A DNA stretch of 64,000 nucleotides, taken from positions 27,056,308 to 27,120,307 of the forward strand of contig CM037842.1 of the NCBI GenBank assembly GCA_021234535.1. Direction: 5' to 3'. How positions within the stretch are numbered: the stretch's first letter is position 1; every line of letters begins with the position of its first letter. This DNA is from Stichopus chloronotus. Taxonomy: Eukaryota; Echinodermata; Holothuroidea; Aspidochirotida; Stichopodidae. Below are positions 24,401 through 39,400 of this stretch, piece after piece. The translations under genes were made by a program, and so were the position numbers. The notes below the pieces were generated by a model, which saw only the letters and a list, made by a program, of their open reading frames with translations, was not told the origin of the DNA and made no database searches.

Positions 24401-27400
24401 AACTATCATGAAAGTGATGACTATTTCTGAGACTTAAATACTTCTAAAGGGTGAGAAGTCATCGGGCAAATTCTTAAATTCATTAACAATATTCACTCAG
24501 TACACTGATGTATGTTACAGTGTATCTTAACGGCAAAAACACAGTCACTATTGGAAAATATTTTGTTTCAACTGTGAGCAAATTTATTTCATTTCATTAA
24601 CCATAGAATACAAAATATGACAAAAATGTTGTGTTAAGTCAGTAATCAGCAAGTCATGACTCTACTCATGAAACAAGCATACAGTGTCATCAGTATTGTT
24701 GTAAGGGAAACAATTATAAGGTAGCACATGTATGAATGTAACAAAGTAATGTAATGGCAACTCATTTTAAGAGATGGCATAAGAAACACTGTTAAACTGA
24801 AAAGTTAATCTTTTAAGTACAGTAGCCCTGCACTTATAGTGCAATATATTTCTGAATATATCCAGTCAGTACCATTTTTTCCCTATGGTGGCATCCCTAA
24901 CATCCTGCCAACTTATCCTAATGTATAATATCTTGGCAACCAGCATGACATAATCCTGAATCAAACAGTTTTTGGTTTGTATAACAATGCAATGTTGATG
25001 ATTCCCCCACTTTAGAATATGATTACTATGAACTTATCAGCAAAAGGCCATCTAATCAAGATGAGCACAGCACGAGGTAAAGTCTTGGTAAAGTCTGCCA
25101 GAACTATTGCATACAGACTAATTTACCTTTAAATGTAGAATCAAGCGACACTTCTCAATCTTAAATTTATTTTGCTTTACAACTAATTATATTGGCATAT
25201 ACTACAATTTTGTTTGCACACTGGAGATGTTCACGATAACATTTGGGGACAAAACTATCTTTTCCAAGAAACCAAACAAAGTTTCCTCTCATCAGTACCA
25301 TAGGAATATTATCAAGGCGGTGATCTAAAACAAATGTCACAATATTTGCATTTTACCTAAAGTAGCACAAACTGTATTTCAGATAGACTTTACAGCATAT
25401 TTCGTTAAAATGATCAGTACCATTTTTTTAGAAAACTATTCTCGAACAATGTCTTCAATCAAGCAAATCTCAAAAGAACATTAATCAGGGAGTTTAATGT
25501 GTATTTAGATGGAGGTAGAATGTTTTGAAGTAAGAAGATTAAGAAAAAGATCAAGAAGATTACTTGTGACCTTGCATTGCCACGGTCACACAGTAATCTG
25601 TGTTGTTCTCGAAATGCTCTTATCTTTACCGTGGTAAAATGTAAACAGAATATGGTATTTGTCATCTGCTTTTGGCACTGCTACAATGTTGGCAGTCTTC
25701 AGAAGAAAATAAATTATTCTGCCTAGGTGTCCCTCAGTTTTGCATATGAAAGTGCATCACATTGGTTGTATGTCAAAACAAGGAAAAGAATGTAGATCTG
25801 ACTGTTTCAGGAAACATCAGGAAAGTTCTCACATCAATCGTTTGCATTCTTATTGAACCAGATGAAAATTTACAACATTAAAATATTAAAAAGAACTCCT
25901 GTTATTGATTTAGACTCCTGAGGTGCACTTTACATTAAAGGTTAATAAATGCTAGTCCATGCATTAAACAAATGGCAATGAACGCATGGAGATTAATGCA
26001 AGCGATGCACGAGGGTGCGGCCTGAATTCATCAAGTGACAGTATTAACCCATGACAGTGCATTATCCTGCAGTTAATACACAGGTCTAGCATTGGTTAAC
26101 CTTGTTTGTTCATACACAGCAAGAGTTTTCATGAAAAAGATGAAAACAAAAGAAAAGTTGGGTTTGTCAATAACCACAATTTATTGAAGACAACTCCCAG
26201 AAAAAGTAATCACGAACTAAGGTCATGTCAACAATGTTTGTGTTTGATTGTCAAAGTACCACCATTGTTTTGTGTGAGCCAACAGACAATAAAACACTGT
26301 GAATCTATGGTTTTTGCATTCATTCGCCTGTGATTTTACCTACAAATTAGCTGTGTTTTTGCCCAAAGGGTACTTAATGAACAGTCACCTGACAGAAATG
26401 TGCCAACAGGAGCTGAAGATTCTTATGAAGTACGAATGAATAACAAATTATACATACAGGTGACAACACTGACATAAAAAAATATGAACTGGAGTTACTT
26501 GACTACTGCTGAAATCTCAAAATTGATAAACTGAGTAATTAGCAAACTTTGCAGCTTTCTGTCAGATGAACAACAATGTAAAAAGCATTTATCTTTTTAC
26601 AGATCTTGCAGGTAGACCAGCCTTCAAATTGACTACCATTTGCTGCAAAACCACTTGCACAAAATCAAAGTATTTTGGGAGTAACCAGATACAGTACTAG
26701 TACTCCCATAATGTACAAATATCCTACATTATGACAAAAACAATAGTGCTTCAGTGCAAATGTGTTCAAAGAATGGGTATGATCTAATGCGGGATAGGAA
26801 TAATCATCCATCACAGCAGCCATCAGGTTTTCACAACTGAAATGCAGAAGAGGCTTTCTATCATCACTTCTTGAAAGATTATAACCTCCCAACACTTTGA
26901 CTTACATTTAACTGATTCAAGAATCACAGATATCAAATCACTTGCCTGCAGCTGTTAGTGGCCATCATTGGATGTGACAATATCTTTTTACTTTACATAT
27001 GATACAGTACACTGAGAAGACACAGCTGTTTGGAAACCCTTTGATGGCGATACTGTAAGTACATGCAATTGACATGTAAAGATCAAATCTACGTCTTGAA
27101 ACTCATTCAATGAAAAAAGGGAATGCCCCACTGATAAATAAGAGTGTCCTTGAATGAAAGAAAAATTTTTTTTTTCAATGGACACATTTGCAACCCCATA
27201 CCAATGTCTTGGTCACAACACAAGATATTGCTGTCTGAAGAAAGACTGTTCTGGTTAAGGTTTCCAGTTGCCTCAAGGTTACCAAAATGCTGTGGAACAC
27301 AGCAAACTCTTGTTCTTATGAATACCAAGTGAATTATTTAACCTTGAAATCTGACAGGAGGGAAAAATTCAGAATGGATTTGTTGTAAATTTACCTGAAA

Positions 27401-30400
27401 TATATTGTAGAAATCAGTCACATTGCTTCAACTATTGTAATGATTTTTTTTTTTTCTCAAACAGGTATTAAAGATTATAAAGAAATGATATGCTTGTACT
27501 GTAGTTGTATCTTTGTGACAGCACAAATTTCCCACAATGCAATCGGCCATTTTGAAATAGATATTTCTTTAGCTATCACAACTTCAAAACAGAAAATGTT
27601 ATGGAGAAACAGTTATCTTCAATAAAGAAAGAACATTGTTTATAATTTTTTGTGAAATACCAAACTTTTTCAGAGGCCAATCCTTGTAAGTTATTTCCAG
27701 AAGCATATTTTCTTGGATAGCAGAAGGTCAAATGACTCTTAGTATGGGTGCAAACTACAAATAACAACAATGGTGATATTTTCTTTCTGGTAAGAAACAT
27801 CTACAAGAGACTAACACACAAACATGCACACTGTCACACTTTAATACATAAACTTTACAGATAACTCCTGAAACTTGCATACAGAAACAAGATTTACTGT
27901 AAAGTGTGAGGGACATGCATTTCTTCTTGAGCAATGTTACAGTTTCCTTTATGATATCACAGCAAGAATACTGCAAGCTGAAGGAAGTTCAGTACGTTTA
28001 AAAGAAAACGTGTCCTCTTAATTGACTTGTGTAAAAAAAAACAGAAAATCCTTTAAATTTTTAACATCTAAATGAGACAAAATACATGAAAAATAATGTT
28101 GCATTTGAGACTTTGAAGGCAAATGTTTCAACGAGACAGACCAGCTGTAACAGTTGATGTGAAAGCACTGTGATGTTGAAGCTATATGACCACTACAAAC
28201 AATGTCAGAAGAAAATACTTCAGATATTAAGTAAAACAATGTAGCATTTAAGAAACAGGGTGAAATGCTCAAAGTCAGCATTGGATGTAAAATGATTTAA
28301 TTTCAATTGCAAAGTGGAAAGACTAAAGACAGGTTTCAAACAGTGGCAGTGAAAGGTGTGAGTGTGTTTGTGGAGAAAATAAAATGGTATTTCAAAAGAA
28401 AGTGTTACCTCTTGAATGATAGGTTCCTTGAAAGACAAAAAAGTAATCACAGAAATGCATCACAATAGCAAACAAAGAAGAAACTAGGTGAACAATTTCT
28501 GCAGTCACATATTGATCAATCCCTGGAGTTATGTGCGGTAGAAAACAATCCCTGCAGTCACCTAGTGCATTTATATGTAGTGAGTGAACAACCCTACAGT
28601 CACGTAATCTCCAGTTACATAATGTACCATCCCTAAAGTCACACAGTGAAAAATTCATGCAGTCACATGTACAGCAAGGAACAATCCCTGCAGTCATGTA
28701 GTGAACAAGCCCTGCAGTCACGTAGTTAACAATCTCTGCAGTCATACAGTATGTACAGTAAGGAACAATCCCTGCAGTCATGTAGCGAACAATACCTGCA
28801 GTCACATATTGAACAATACCTGCAGTCAAATGGTATCCAATCCCTGCAAGTCTCATAGTTAGCAATCCCTGCAGGTTACAATTGAGTTACTTTTCCCTCT
28901 TTTACGCATTTGTTCTCCAACTTTCTGAGATGAGCCATGTTAATACTCTGGACCTGTCTGGAGACAGAATTAACATCACCTACACTAACCCTCCATATAA
29001 ATAATTACATTCATTTCATCAATAAAGTTTTTCATCTTATCTTAGTTTTTGTGTTCACAACTGAAATATATTCATTTTTCCTTCTTAAAAAAAGACATTC
29101 AACAAATAAAATGCACGCCTGTCATCTATCTTCAACAGTGGCTTTCCTCTGCCTTGTTACACATTTAACCACACTGATCGATAGCCACCTATACTGTGAT
29201 GAGCACAACTTGAAAAAAAAAGTAATATATGAAACGCTGCACATCTATCGATGTACGGTAAGCTCTACGATGAAAAGCAATATATAACCATGGTAACGAG
29301 TACACATTCAGAAACAGTTATTCATAAAAAAAAAAGAAATGTGAATTCACAGTTTGTCTCTATGTAGATGCTTTTCTTGTGTGGTGATTGAGAATATCAC
29401 TAAGTGAACAGTAAATGGACGCAAACACATTTGCCCCCACCTCACCAATCAATTTTTCAAACAGTTTTACCTTTAACAGACAACATCTTATACATTGATA
29501 TACTGTGTCCCACGTATTCCACCTTTTTGCTATGATGTATTACACATGGCTACCAAGCATTTACACAGCTAAATCACTTTTGTCACTAAAAGTTATCATA
29601 TTCACATTTGCTAATACACACACCAATGAAAAAAAAACAAGTTTTTTAAATAAATGCTCAAAAATGTGATTAATAATTTTGATAAGTAAGTCCATGAAGA
29701 AAATGTTTTCTATCCACTTTTTTTCTATTGACTCTGAATCATGGTTTTCCTTCAATTAACACTTCAATTTTGTTTCAATATTTCAATAGCACAATTGTTG
29801 TCCCCCTGTTAATAAGAAAACTGTCAAAGGGGAAAAAACCAAGTGTGGCATTTGAAAACTTTTTGTACATTTGCGGTGCTTTTGTTCTAAATGCAACGAA
29901 AGGTGTAGACAACGATCAGCTAACACTTAAAACGACGTAACTTGGAGCAAACAAACTGAGACAATTCAAGCTTTTGAGTGCTTTTAAGAGAGGTTCTACT
30001 GCGAAGGCACATGAGGAAGACCCAAAGCAAAATTCCAAGGCAGCAAGGGGAGAAAAGATAAAACAATTGAGAAAGAATAAAACAATACTTACATCACCAT
30101 TGGAGAGTTAAAAATGCTCAATAAATACCAAATCAATCATTACATTTGAAAGAAACTACACAATCCCCTTAAGAGAAAATGGGATCATGGCAATATCTTG
30201 GGTTTCATAATTTTACCAATTCTTGCCTTTTTTTAATTCCTATTTTCTCACAAAGAGAGAAGTAAACAAAAACTTAGCATCTCTTCTCTGATCTCCAGAT
30301 GGTACACATACAGTAAACCATGCCGAGCAATATCAGCGGCTATGCTCCACCTCACAATAGACCTACGAGTGAAACTTCACTACTAACCTAACTGCACATG

Positions 30401-33400
30401 ATTTTCTAACAAACAAATTTATTGAAATCCATTGATAACAGCTAACATTCCTATCTTCAAGTCAACAATAAGAGAGGAGGATTCCACATCTACTATGAAA
30501 ATGCACAAAGAGGACACTTTGCAAAATACTTCAGTTGTCAGCCCATTCTCTCTTCCCCTGAATAAGGAAAAGAGTTTTCACCTACATCATAATTTTTGGT
30601 ACCCACTCCACTTGACAGTATAATATCAACAAAAGTGTAACGAGAGTGATCTACTGTACTCACCTCCGAAACACCGTGGATGATCAACGTGCTCTTCTTG
30701 GTAGGGGTCTTCTGCACAGACTCCAGAGCCTGCTCCTGGAAGTGACGGATCGCGGTGTCCGCCACGGCTGATCGGGAGTTTGGAGACTCCTTCCCCGAAT
30801 CTACAGCGTGACAATTGTGAGAATAAATTTTTAAGATCAGGAATGAGAACATTTTAGAGAAATTTAAAAAAAAGGAAAAGGGAGGTGGTGTGTTGTGGGG
30901 ACCTCTGAAAGTGGTAATCATCTGGATCTGGGGTATTTGAATTACTCTCCTGTCACAAAAAGCGCATCTTGCCATTTGGTTTTGGTTGCCTTGTTAATAT
31001 ATTTCTGATCTAAAAGTGGCTGAAATATTTTCTGAATACAAAAGGCTGGAATACTCGCAATAAAGACTTTCAGTTATATTTGTCTGTGAGTCTGAACAAT
31101 ATCTGCAATCAGAATACTTTTTCAAATGTTGGGGAACAATAGTTTAGGATTCAAATTACTTGGCAACTTTCCTTATTGTTCAGCAAATTTTTACATTGCC
31201 CTCTTAATCATGTAATTTCACAGAGGATAGCTATTGGTCACTAGAAAAATATAATAATCGGTGATAAAAGTTGCAATTATTTCAACTCCGTTTTATCACG
31301 TCGCATGGCATTGCAACGTATTGCTCTTGCTGTGAGAAGGTCTTAATTGTAGCACCATTTCACTTTGCTGATCGAGTCACATTGCACCAAATCACATCTA
31401 GCATGAAAGGGGGTTAATGGTTCTCACTTTTTTTTTTTTAAATAATGAATCTCACTGCAGAAAAAAAAAAAAAACACCAAAAATGGAGTGAAACGTTTTG
31501 AGCAGTGCTGTTAATACAAGAATCACTAAGAAATTATTTTTGGCCGCTACGCGTTCTTCGTTTCTCATCGAAATTCATCAGATAACAGTTGAGATACTAA
31601 TCATGAGGATGACATGTTTAAATTAGGAGATATGGACATATCTTAATACAACTTCCAAACAAGATAATACAATGCACACAAACTCACACGGACATACATG
31701 CACACAGACACATATGTAAAAACCATTCACCATATGTATATGAGGCTTGTCAAGTACATTTAAGCAGCAACCAAATGAAACCGCTATCATTCAAATGTCA
31801 GGACTATGGTATCATAGCTGAGCTAATTTTGTTTTGAACTTCCATTAATACAAGGTCATACACAACATAGACAAACTGCTCACCAAATGCATAATGTAGA
31901 TCATACAAAGAAGTTGTTTTTAAGATTTTCTTTTTTAGGTATATGAGGCTTGCCTCATGCATTTAAGCAGCAACCAAATGGAACAGCTACTGTATCATTC
32001 AAATGTCAGGGCTATGGTATCATAACTGAACCAAGTTTGCTTTGAACTTCCATTAATACATTCCATTATTCCATTAATCAACTTCCATTATTCCATTCAT
32101 ACCATTAATTATGTTGTCACACACAACATAGACAATCTCCTCACCAAACTCATAATGTAGGTCATACAAAGAATGCACAATACTTTTTGTTTTCAAACTT
32201 TTCTTTTTTAGGAACGGAACCAAATGGGTCTCACAGGACAGACTTCAACACTCAATCTACCATACAACTGTAGAAGCATAAGAAGCTATATTTCTACCAA
32301 AAATTGTACTTCTGATACTTCAGTTTTTGTTTTTTTTTTGTTAAAATGGATCCAACCATTGACAGAGTTTCAAGGGAAATTCAGCATGAGGACACCACCA
32401 CAAGATCAGAGCAACTTTAACACCACATCACAAATCACTTCAATCATAAGAAAACTTATTAAATAAATCATCAAATTGAATACAATTGTAACAGAGACAT
32501 TTTGTGGGAATAAATTAGTGAGTAAGCAACAAGTTCACCAGGTTCCTGTTGGCCTGATGTTTTTCTGCATCAGTGAATATGTAACAAAATTTAACTTTCA
32601 AAACACACTTCCAAGCAGCCTCCACGTACAATCACGAGAACCACCAAATGACAAAGGCAAGGTAGGCATTGTTGTTAGGGATATGGGTCAAACTTAAAAA
32701 GAAAAAAAAACACAAACTACTGCATTTGTCACCCACCACAGGAATAACAAAAAAGAAATAAAATAAATACATGAATAATCATAACATCACATTGAGGTGT
32801 CAACTTTGCACATATTTTCTTTAATGTTAATCCTAACCCATGATGTTGTTTGAATGAAAGATTTAAAGCTGAACTCATACTGTGGGTATGGTGTACTGAG
32901 ATAATTTATGAGAACAAATTGTACCATGAAAGCAGATTAATTATGAAAACATTATCATGGCGCATGAACTTCATCATGGCACAAAACTACATGTGTAGCA
33001 CATCATGGCATACACTGTAAACAGGGTACTTTTATGACAACTTACATCAACTGAATCATATGTTACATTATTGCAGTGTAAAATGTTCGATATTTCTGTG
33101 GTTGGACATGATGTATTCTACACTGCTAGCTTTTACTGAGTTTCCCACCAACTAAGTGCACTTTAATTTGGGTGTTACATTAAACTTCGCTTTTGTCGTA
33201 TCATGTGATGGATCATAAGGCTTGTGGCTTTGGCAAGCAGGGTGAATCCATAGTAAATCCAAGTGAAAACCAAGAGAGAGAACTGGTTCAAAAAGTGACT
33301 ATAGTGAAAACGGAGTAAAGTACATAGAGTCGGCAGGAAAGTTGTGAGGTGGCAAAATGCAATCAAACATGTAATGCATCTGATCTGTTATTAATAAAAG

Positions 33401-36400
33401 AGCGACTTAAAGAGCGCAACCTTTCCATGATGGTACAGAAATAGCGGCGAAGTTGGTAGATGAAAACTACTGTGTGTTAGTAATGATACGTAATGGAAAC
33501 CGATGAACCATGACCCAGAGTGCCCTACTGGAATGACTTGGCAAGGTTAAAACTACCAGAAGAAACCTACAGCTATGTTTCTGAAAAGCTTTACCACTGA
33601 TCTGAAATTCCACAAAATAATATATGTTTGCTTGATTACTGGATTAAAAGAAGTGCAAGACGGACTGGAATTAGCTTTGGTCACGAGGATCCAAAAGGAT
33701 ATGACAAAGACATTAAATTAATATGAACATTTGGTTGCCATGATGATGACCATGAAGATGCTGTGCTATGTGTATTAGTAAGAATGTTGCAATTTTAAAG
33801 TTTTAGGGCAACGTAATCTTCAATTAGATTATATCCTATCAACAATCTGTAGTATTCGTCGTGACTGAACATCAGCATGCAAGCGTTAGATTCATTAAAA
33901 TAGCAGTTTTTACACGGCACAATTTTTGGTCCATCTGTCATCCACCTCACTATTGATTGACTGTACATATAACTGAAGCTACAGGGCATTTATCGATGCC
34001 CATACACAGCAACATGGTGTTAGTAGGTAGAAATACTAATGAAGTACTAATATGAAAGTAATACTGATAAAGTAAAGTATGAAAGTAATACACTTGTGTT
34101 GGCAATGAACGAATTAAAAGGGTAAGACCATACTGCCATCAGTTAAGCCATCATGTGTTAAACAAAAAATTACATGAATAAATATTCTGTAAATTCTGAA
34201 AAGTTCAAGTCAATGAAATCTTCTACAGCATTCCCTGCAGGCAGAAATCTGGAAATAAAACGCACATTCCTCCTGGCATGTATCGTGTGTACGTTGCATA
34301 AATGTTAAACTGGTAAAAAGAAATTATAACTGGCATGATTCCTGTAGGATAAATGCTTGTGAAAGATGCATCATACAAACTTTTAGTTTGTAAGTCTAAA
34401 ACTACATATTCAGAAATGTTAAATATCAAGTATGCAAATCTGTGAAAGCTGTGTCTAAAGGACAAATGGTCTCAATTCTCAAACAAGACAGATCAATTAA
34501 CTTTTGTAACCACTTCTCTTCATGTTATTAAAGGCTGAGCAGAACCAAAGTCACTATTTTCTCTTATATCAGTTAATACAAAACTCCAATATGCTAAACT
34601 TCTCCATAGATGTCACAATTGAGACAGACGTTTTGTGGAATTTTTACATTGATATATAATTCTGTTCCTATTTCTCTGATATTCAGACCACGTGCCCTTT
34701 GAAGAAATTTCTGCAAGTGAGGAAAATTCCAGTGAGCTGTTTGTCAATAGCAACCAACACACTAATGGTAACAAGGAAAAATCAACAAAGGTAAGGAAGA
34801 TGATGGTGATAAGTAAGGAAAGACTACATCATGCAAACTACTCTATGGTTAAAATGGGATTACACAGACTACGCTGCTTTAAAAGTTAAAAAACAAAACA
34901 AGAAAAACAGCAAACAGATACCAACCAGCAACAGTAATTGAAGGTGTCTTTTTAGTGGTTACTGAAAACACTGCAAAAGTAAGGAGAAAATACAAGATGT
35001 GCATAGGTCTAGATAAAAACATCTTTCTGATCACCGACCTGAGTTTCAGGGTCGTCCCCAAATGATCGAGACGAACGTTATCCAGATGTTGGTGGTACAA
35101 ATATTTAAAAGAATTCCACTTACAGGTGAAAAAGGAACAGACTTGTCTGAAATACATATGAATTATATTAAACATTCTGACACGATCACAAGCCTAGCTC
35201 GAGATGTACGTTTATTACAGTAGTGAGTGCACCACACGATGAGTGCAGAAACTGTAGCAATTTAAATTTACTGCAGAGGAATCAATGATTGAATTGCAGA
35301 TACAAATGTGACCAACATCTCATGCATAATATCTGCTGATATGCCAGATTGGTGTTGCACCACTAGAGGTCATAGGTCGTTGAAGGTCACAGGTCACTGA
35401 AGGTTATTCATCATTTGACATGATCAACAACACTTATCAGTGCTGTTAAAGATCACGCTATCAGTTTGTTCTTGTGATCATCTAAACATTCATTCAAGTT
35501 TTATTCATCTCTATCACCATGAGCATACTGATTGTAAGTTTAATGACTACATTCTACACTATTTACTCACTTTTCCTGTCATATCACCGATTTCTTTACT
35601 ACGAGAACTGGCAACTTCAAAGTTTGCCAATATTTAAAAAAAATATGCTGTTCTCAGAGGCAGATGGCGTGGACTGCATTACATCGAACTAGAACTTTTA
35701 AGCCAAATAATAATTTAAGCAGAAGAGGCTCCTGTGGTAAACCTACGGGTGCATCCGTGCCAATAATTACAATGTTTACTAAAAGAAACTGTAAATGTTT
35801 CGAGATGAATGAATGATCAAGAACAAAAAAACTAAATGGGCGTGGGATTACTTTAGAAGGGAGAAACTTTTATTACAGACGATACAATACGTGACTGCAG
35901 CTAGTGACACTGACCTAAAATGTTAAAGTGATGTTTACATTCTTTGGAATACAATGACGCAGAAAGCTATGAGCGATGTCTTCAAGAAACATTAAAGATT
36001 GAAAATGAAAGTGAAACCTTTTCGATATATATATACTTGGAGCCTTGATGGAAAAATCCATGCACTCGTGTCCAAAGACGGCCATGAATACAAGAAACGC
36101 GTAAGTGACCTCAAAGACCTGGACGACCTCTAATATGGCTAATCTGATCATTTAGGTTACACTTATTTCTGCTTGCCTGCTGGCCTGTGCCTCGTCTGCC
36201 CGGTTGCGGACTTCTGGTGAAGTCTTTTCTTTCTTTTTTTCTGTGTGTTAATTGTTTTGTTATTCTTTTATTGTTTTGTGTTAATTAATTGGTATCGTCG
36301 ATGGTTAATTTTTGTGCTTTTGCAGATGACTTGGATCATTTGGATTATCCTTTCAACCATTTAAATGATGATCAGGGAAACATTATTATTGATAATTCAC

Positions 36401-39400
36401 AAATAACTTGTAATTATACTGACATTAATAATCTCAATACTCATTTTAGTACACATAAGGGCTTGAGCCTCTTTCATTGTAATTCCAGGAGCTTGAGCAA
36501 AAATTATGACGACCTTTCGCTTTTATTACAACTTCTTGATTTTAAATTTCATTGCATAGCCATAACAGAGACGTGGTTAAACAACAACTCTCTGCCAGCT
36601 CTTTACAATCTGGATGGTTACAATTTTGTTCATAAAGACCGTAAACAGACTGCTGGTGGGGGTGTAGGTGTTTATATAAAAGATGGTATTATTTTTAACA
36701 TAAATGACCAGCTTTCAGTGTTTCACGACAATTTATATGAATCAATTTTCGTTGATTTAAAATTCTATAACCGCACTTTAATTATCGGTATTGTCTATCG
36801 TCCACCAAACGCCAGCTCGATTGATTTCTTCAATCTTCTGGAAGACAATTTAGATCGCATTGGAAATAGACCTTGCTACATAATGGGTGATTTCAACATT
36901 GATTTATTATGCTACGATGGGGTGAATAGTGCTCGAACACACACTTTTGTTAACATTCTCTCGTCACATGGTTTCCATTGCATGATAAATAAACCCACCA
37001 GAGTAACAGACCAGTCTAGAACCTTAATAGATAATATTCTTACTAATGTAACAAGCCCATACACCTCCGGTATTGTTGTTAATGATTTATCAGATCACTA
37101 CCCGATTTATTCCTTTATTACTGACTGCGTCACGCCGTCTGCGCCCCACGTTGGACGGGCTAATCCTAAATTAACTCGAAAATTCACTCAATATAGTATT
37201 GCTTCGTTTCAACAGGACCTCTCGCAAGAGGACTGGGTTGATGTACTCAACTGTGACGATGCAAATTCTGCTTATAAGGCATTCATTCGTATATTTTATT
37301 GTTGCTATGACCGCCATTTTCCTCTTCAGCCGTGTAGCAGACGTTCTGATATTAGGAAGAGCTGGTGTACGACAGGTATCTTGAACTCGTGTCGTACGAA
37401 AAATAGGTTATTCACTCGCTATAAACGCCACCCTTCACAGGTGAACAAAGCAGAATACACTACGTTTAGAAATAGACTCACTTCAGTTATACGTGTTGCA
37501 AAATTTAACTATTACAATAAGGAATTTTCTAACCAAAGTGTTAGGGAAACCTGGAAGAAAATTAACAATATCCTACAGAACGATGCTAGTAAAGCTTCTT
37601 GTATCAGTGAATTGCATGATAACGGTAAACGTATTTCTGACATAACAGAGATGTGTAATATTTTTAATGAATATTTTGTTAGCATTGGCTGCAAGTTAGC
37701 ATCTGCCATTCCAAACACACCGCCAATGAGCTTTCACAACTATATGGGTGATCCTAACCAACACTGTATGTTTTTGCACCCTACTAATGAGAATGAAGTT
37801 AATAAATGTATTAAGGATTTGAAACCTGGCAGTCCAGGACATGATGATATTTATTGTAAGGTTGTCAAGGCAGTCAGTCACATTATTTCGAGTCCGTTGA
37901 GCCACCTAGTTAACCTTTCTTTTGGTAGTGGAAGCGTCCCCAATGATCTTAAAATTGCTCGGGTTGTACCTGTTCATAAGAGTAATGACAAAAACATAAA
38001 GAATAATTATAGGCCTATCTCTGTATTACCCGTTTTTTCCAAAGTATTTGAAAAATTAGTTTATAAACGTTTGTTTGAATTTCTTTCCCATCATAGTCTA
38101 CTTTATGAGAATCAATACGGCTTTCTTCCGAACAAATCTACGATGCATGCATTGATCAACTTCATTGATAATATTTCCTGTTCCTTCGAAAATCGTAAAC
38201 TTTCTTGTGGAATATTCCTTGATCTCTCTAAGGCCTTTGACACTTTGGATCATAACATTCTTCTCTATAAACTAAATCATTATGGTATCAGAGGTATGCC
38301 TTTGAAATGGTTCAGTAATTACCTTTTTAACAGATATCAGTATGTTCATATCTCAAATGCTAAATCTACTTTGTGTTCCATTACTACTGGTGTCCCACAG
38401 GGGTCAATTCTTGGTCCACTTCTGTTTCTTATTTATATGAATGACCTACCTCTCGTTAGTTCAAAGTTTAAATTTACTCTTTACGCTGATGATACAAGTA
38501 TTTTTTACGATAGCTATAATTCCCATTCGTTCATCAGCGATATTACCAACGAGATGGTCAATGTCACTAATTGGTTTCGAGCAAATAAGCTCCATCTGAA
38601 CGCTACTAAGTCGACTGCTATTTTGTTCCACCCAGTTCAAAAGTCTGTCGACCCTAAAATGAATGGTATTAATATACATGACAGTTTTATTCCTTTTGTT
38701 GATTGTACTACTTTCCTCGGTGTTACCATAGATAAAAACTTAAGTTGGTCCCCACATATCACTAATACCTGTAGTAAAATCTCTAGAGGGGCTGGTATAA
38801 TTTACAAATTGAAAGATATTCTCCCAAGGAAGGTGCTACTTACCATCTATAATAGCTTAATCCTTCCTTTCATGACTTATTGTGTACCCGTTTGGGGATA
38901 TGCTGCTGCCAATCATACCAGTAAAGTGCATCTCATTCAAAAGAGAATCGTCCGTTCTATTCTCAACAAACATTCCATGACACCTTCTGTTCCTCTTTTT
39001 AAAAGACTTCAAGTCCTTGCTTTCCCCGATATTGTGAAGTATCATACGGCAATAATAATGTTTCATGCTACCAACAATCTGTTACCTCTTTCTGTGGCTA
39101 AACTGTTCGCGAGACCTAACCACATGTTTAACACCAGACATAATTCTAATTATATGCTCCCATATTGTAGACTACTTTTAACGCAGCATAATATACACTA
39201 TACTGGACCTTCTGTGTGGAATGAGTTGCCTGAATCACTTAAAGAAATCTCCACGAAAACTTTATTTAAACGGATTTTGAAAAAACACCTTCTGGACAAT
39301 CTCTGATCCGTGCATTTGCCTAGGGTTGGGTGGGGGTGGGGGATTTTGTGTTTTGTTGTTTGTTCGATTTTGTTTCCTTGTTTTTTATGAACTTGCTTTC

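Noticed and set aside
28392..28865. 157-codon minus-strand frame
   Set aside because: Translation of the 24-base minisatellite; the only plausible coding part is the separate 18-base microexon at its edge.
36289..36300. Start of the retrotransposon ORF at TTG
   Set aside because: The first ATG is at 36301; the four codons before it are merely open.
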